Below, in pieces: positions 63,689 through 64,000 of a DNA stretch of 64,000 nucleotides. The position numbers were made by a program, and so were the translations under genes. Position 1 is the stretch's first letter. Every line of letters starts with the position of its first letter. The notes beneath the pieces are model-generated. The model saw nothing but the letters and a program-made list of their open reading frames with translations. It was not told where the DNA came from and did not search any database. Source of the stretch: Paralichthys olivaceus (Eukaryota > Chordata > Actinopteri > Pleuronectiformes > Paralichthyidae); the NCBI RefSeq assembly GCF_024713975.1, contig NC_091099.1, positions 17,465,501-17,529,500 on the forward strand. Reading direction: 5' to 3'.

Positions 63689-64000
63689 CAGTGGGTTGTT
63701 TCCTATTGGAGGAGAGTTTCAGTATTTATCGTAGCTTCTAACGGTTACTGTATATTTTGGTCATTGCCACTCGATGACTGTGAATCATCATTTATTTTTC
63801 TGCACAAAGTTCGTATGTGGACATTTGACTGACGGGAAGTTTCGTCTGTCGGATGGAAACAGTTTTGGACAAAGTTACCAGGATAGATGTTTTTATTTTA
63901 AAGGTTGGAAGCAGGTCTCCCTTTTTTGGATCATTCCAGTCTTGATATTTATGGACTGAAAATGTGGGACCACTGGATTAACTCACAGGAGAGTCTGGGG
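63689..64000 (+). other. golt1b: golt1b 3' untranslated region
   Basis: Noncoding sequence after the stop, running to the window edge. No polyadenylation signal was found inside the window. Confidence 0.6.

Noticed and set aside
1-64000. CRISPR arrays, bacterial operons, rRNA or intact tRNA genes
   Set aside because: None seen. The spliced genes and vertebrate repeats show nuclear fish DNA; the only tRNA-like sequence is the SINE head at 34303.

Overview
The window is nuclear DNA from a ray-finned fish, most likely a spiny-rayed (percomorph) teleost. It holds short-exon, spliced genes with GT/AG junctions. Introns and spacers carry repeats typical of teleosts: small inverted-repeat elements, a tRNA-derived SINE, 5'-truncated LINE tails and long (CA)n tracts. 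I rebuilt gene models by reading reverse-complement or forward exons, checking splice sites and codon phase, and comparing with what I know of the vertebrate families. No database search was run. Exon ends may be off by a base in places.

Layout. (1) About 1.0-14.9 kb, minus: tasor2, a relative of the HUSH-complex subunit TASOR, with 17 exons seen; its 3' end runs off the left edge. (2) 15.3-16.0 kb, plus: a possible small divergent transcript that I cannot name. (3) 17.6-21.0 kb, plus: asb13, an ankyrin-repeat/SOCS-box protein, six exons. (4) 25.6-32.9 kb, minus: net1, a RhoA exchange factor, 12 exons, convergent with asb13. (5) 33-46 kb: a gene-poor spacer full of repeats. (6) 46.0-52.9 kb, minus: a MIC19/CHCHD3-type MICOS subunit, nine exons. 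Its second exon has grown to about 2 kb and encodes a proline/valine-rich domain with a 17-residue tandem repeat. (7) 55.3-59.6 kb, minus: slc35b4, a nucleotide-sugar transporter, ten exons. (8) 61.0-63.7 kb, plus: golt1b, a Golgi transport protein, five exons, head-to-head with slc35b4.

These genes do not form one pathway. tasor2, asb13 and net1 are neighbours on human 10p15; CHCHD3 and SLC35B4 lie near each other on human 7q; GOLT1B is on human 12p. The window therefore spans at least one ancestral synteny break, most simply in the 33-46 kb spacer. slc35b4 and golt1b both serve the ER/Golgi and share a divergent promoter region; its golt1b side carries CRE and UPRE-like sites. The feature most worth follow-up is the large repeat domain in the MICOS protein.
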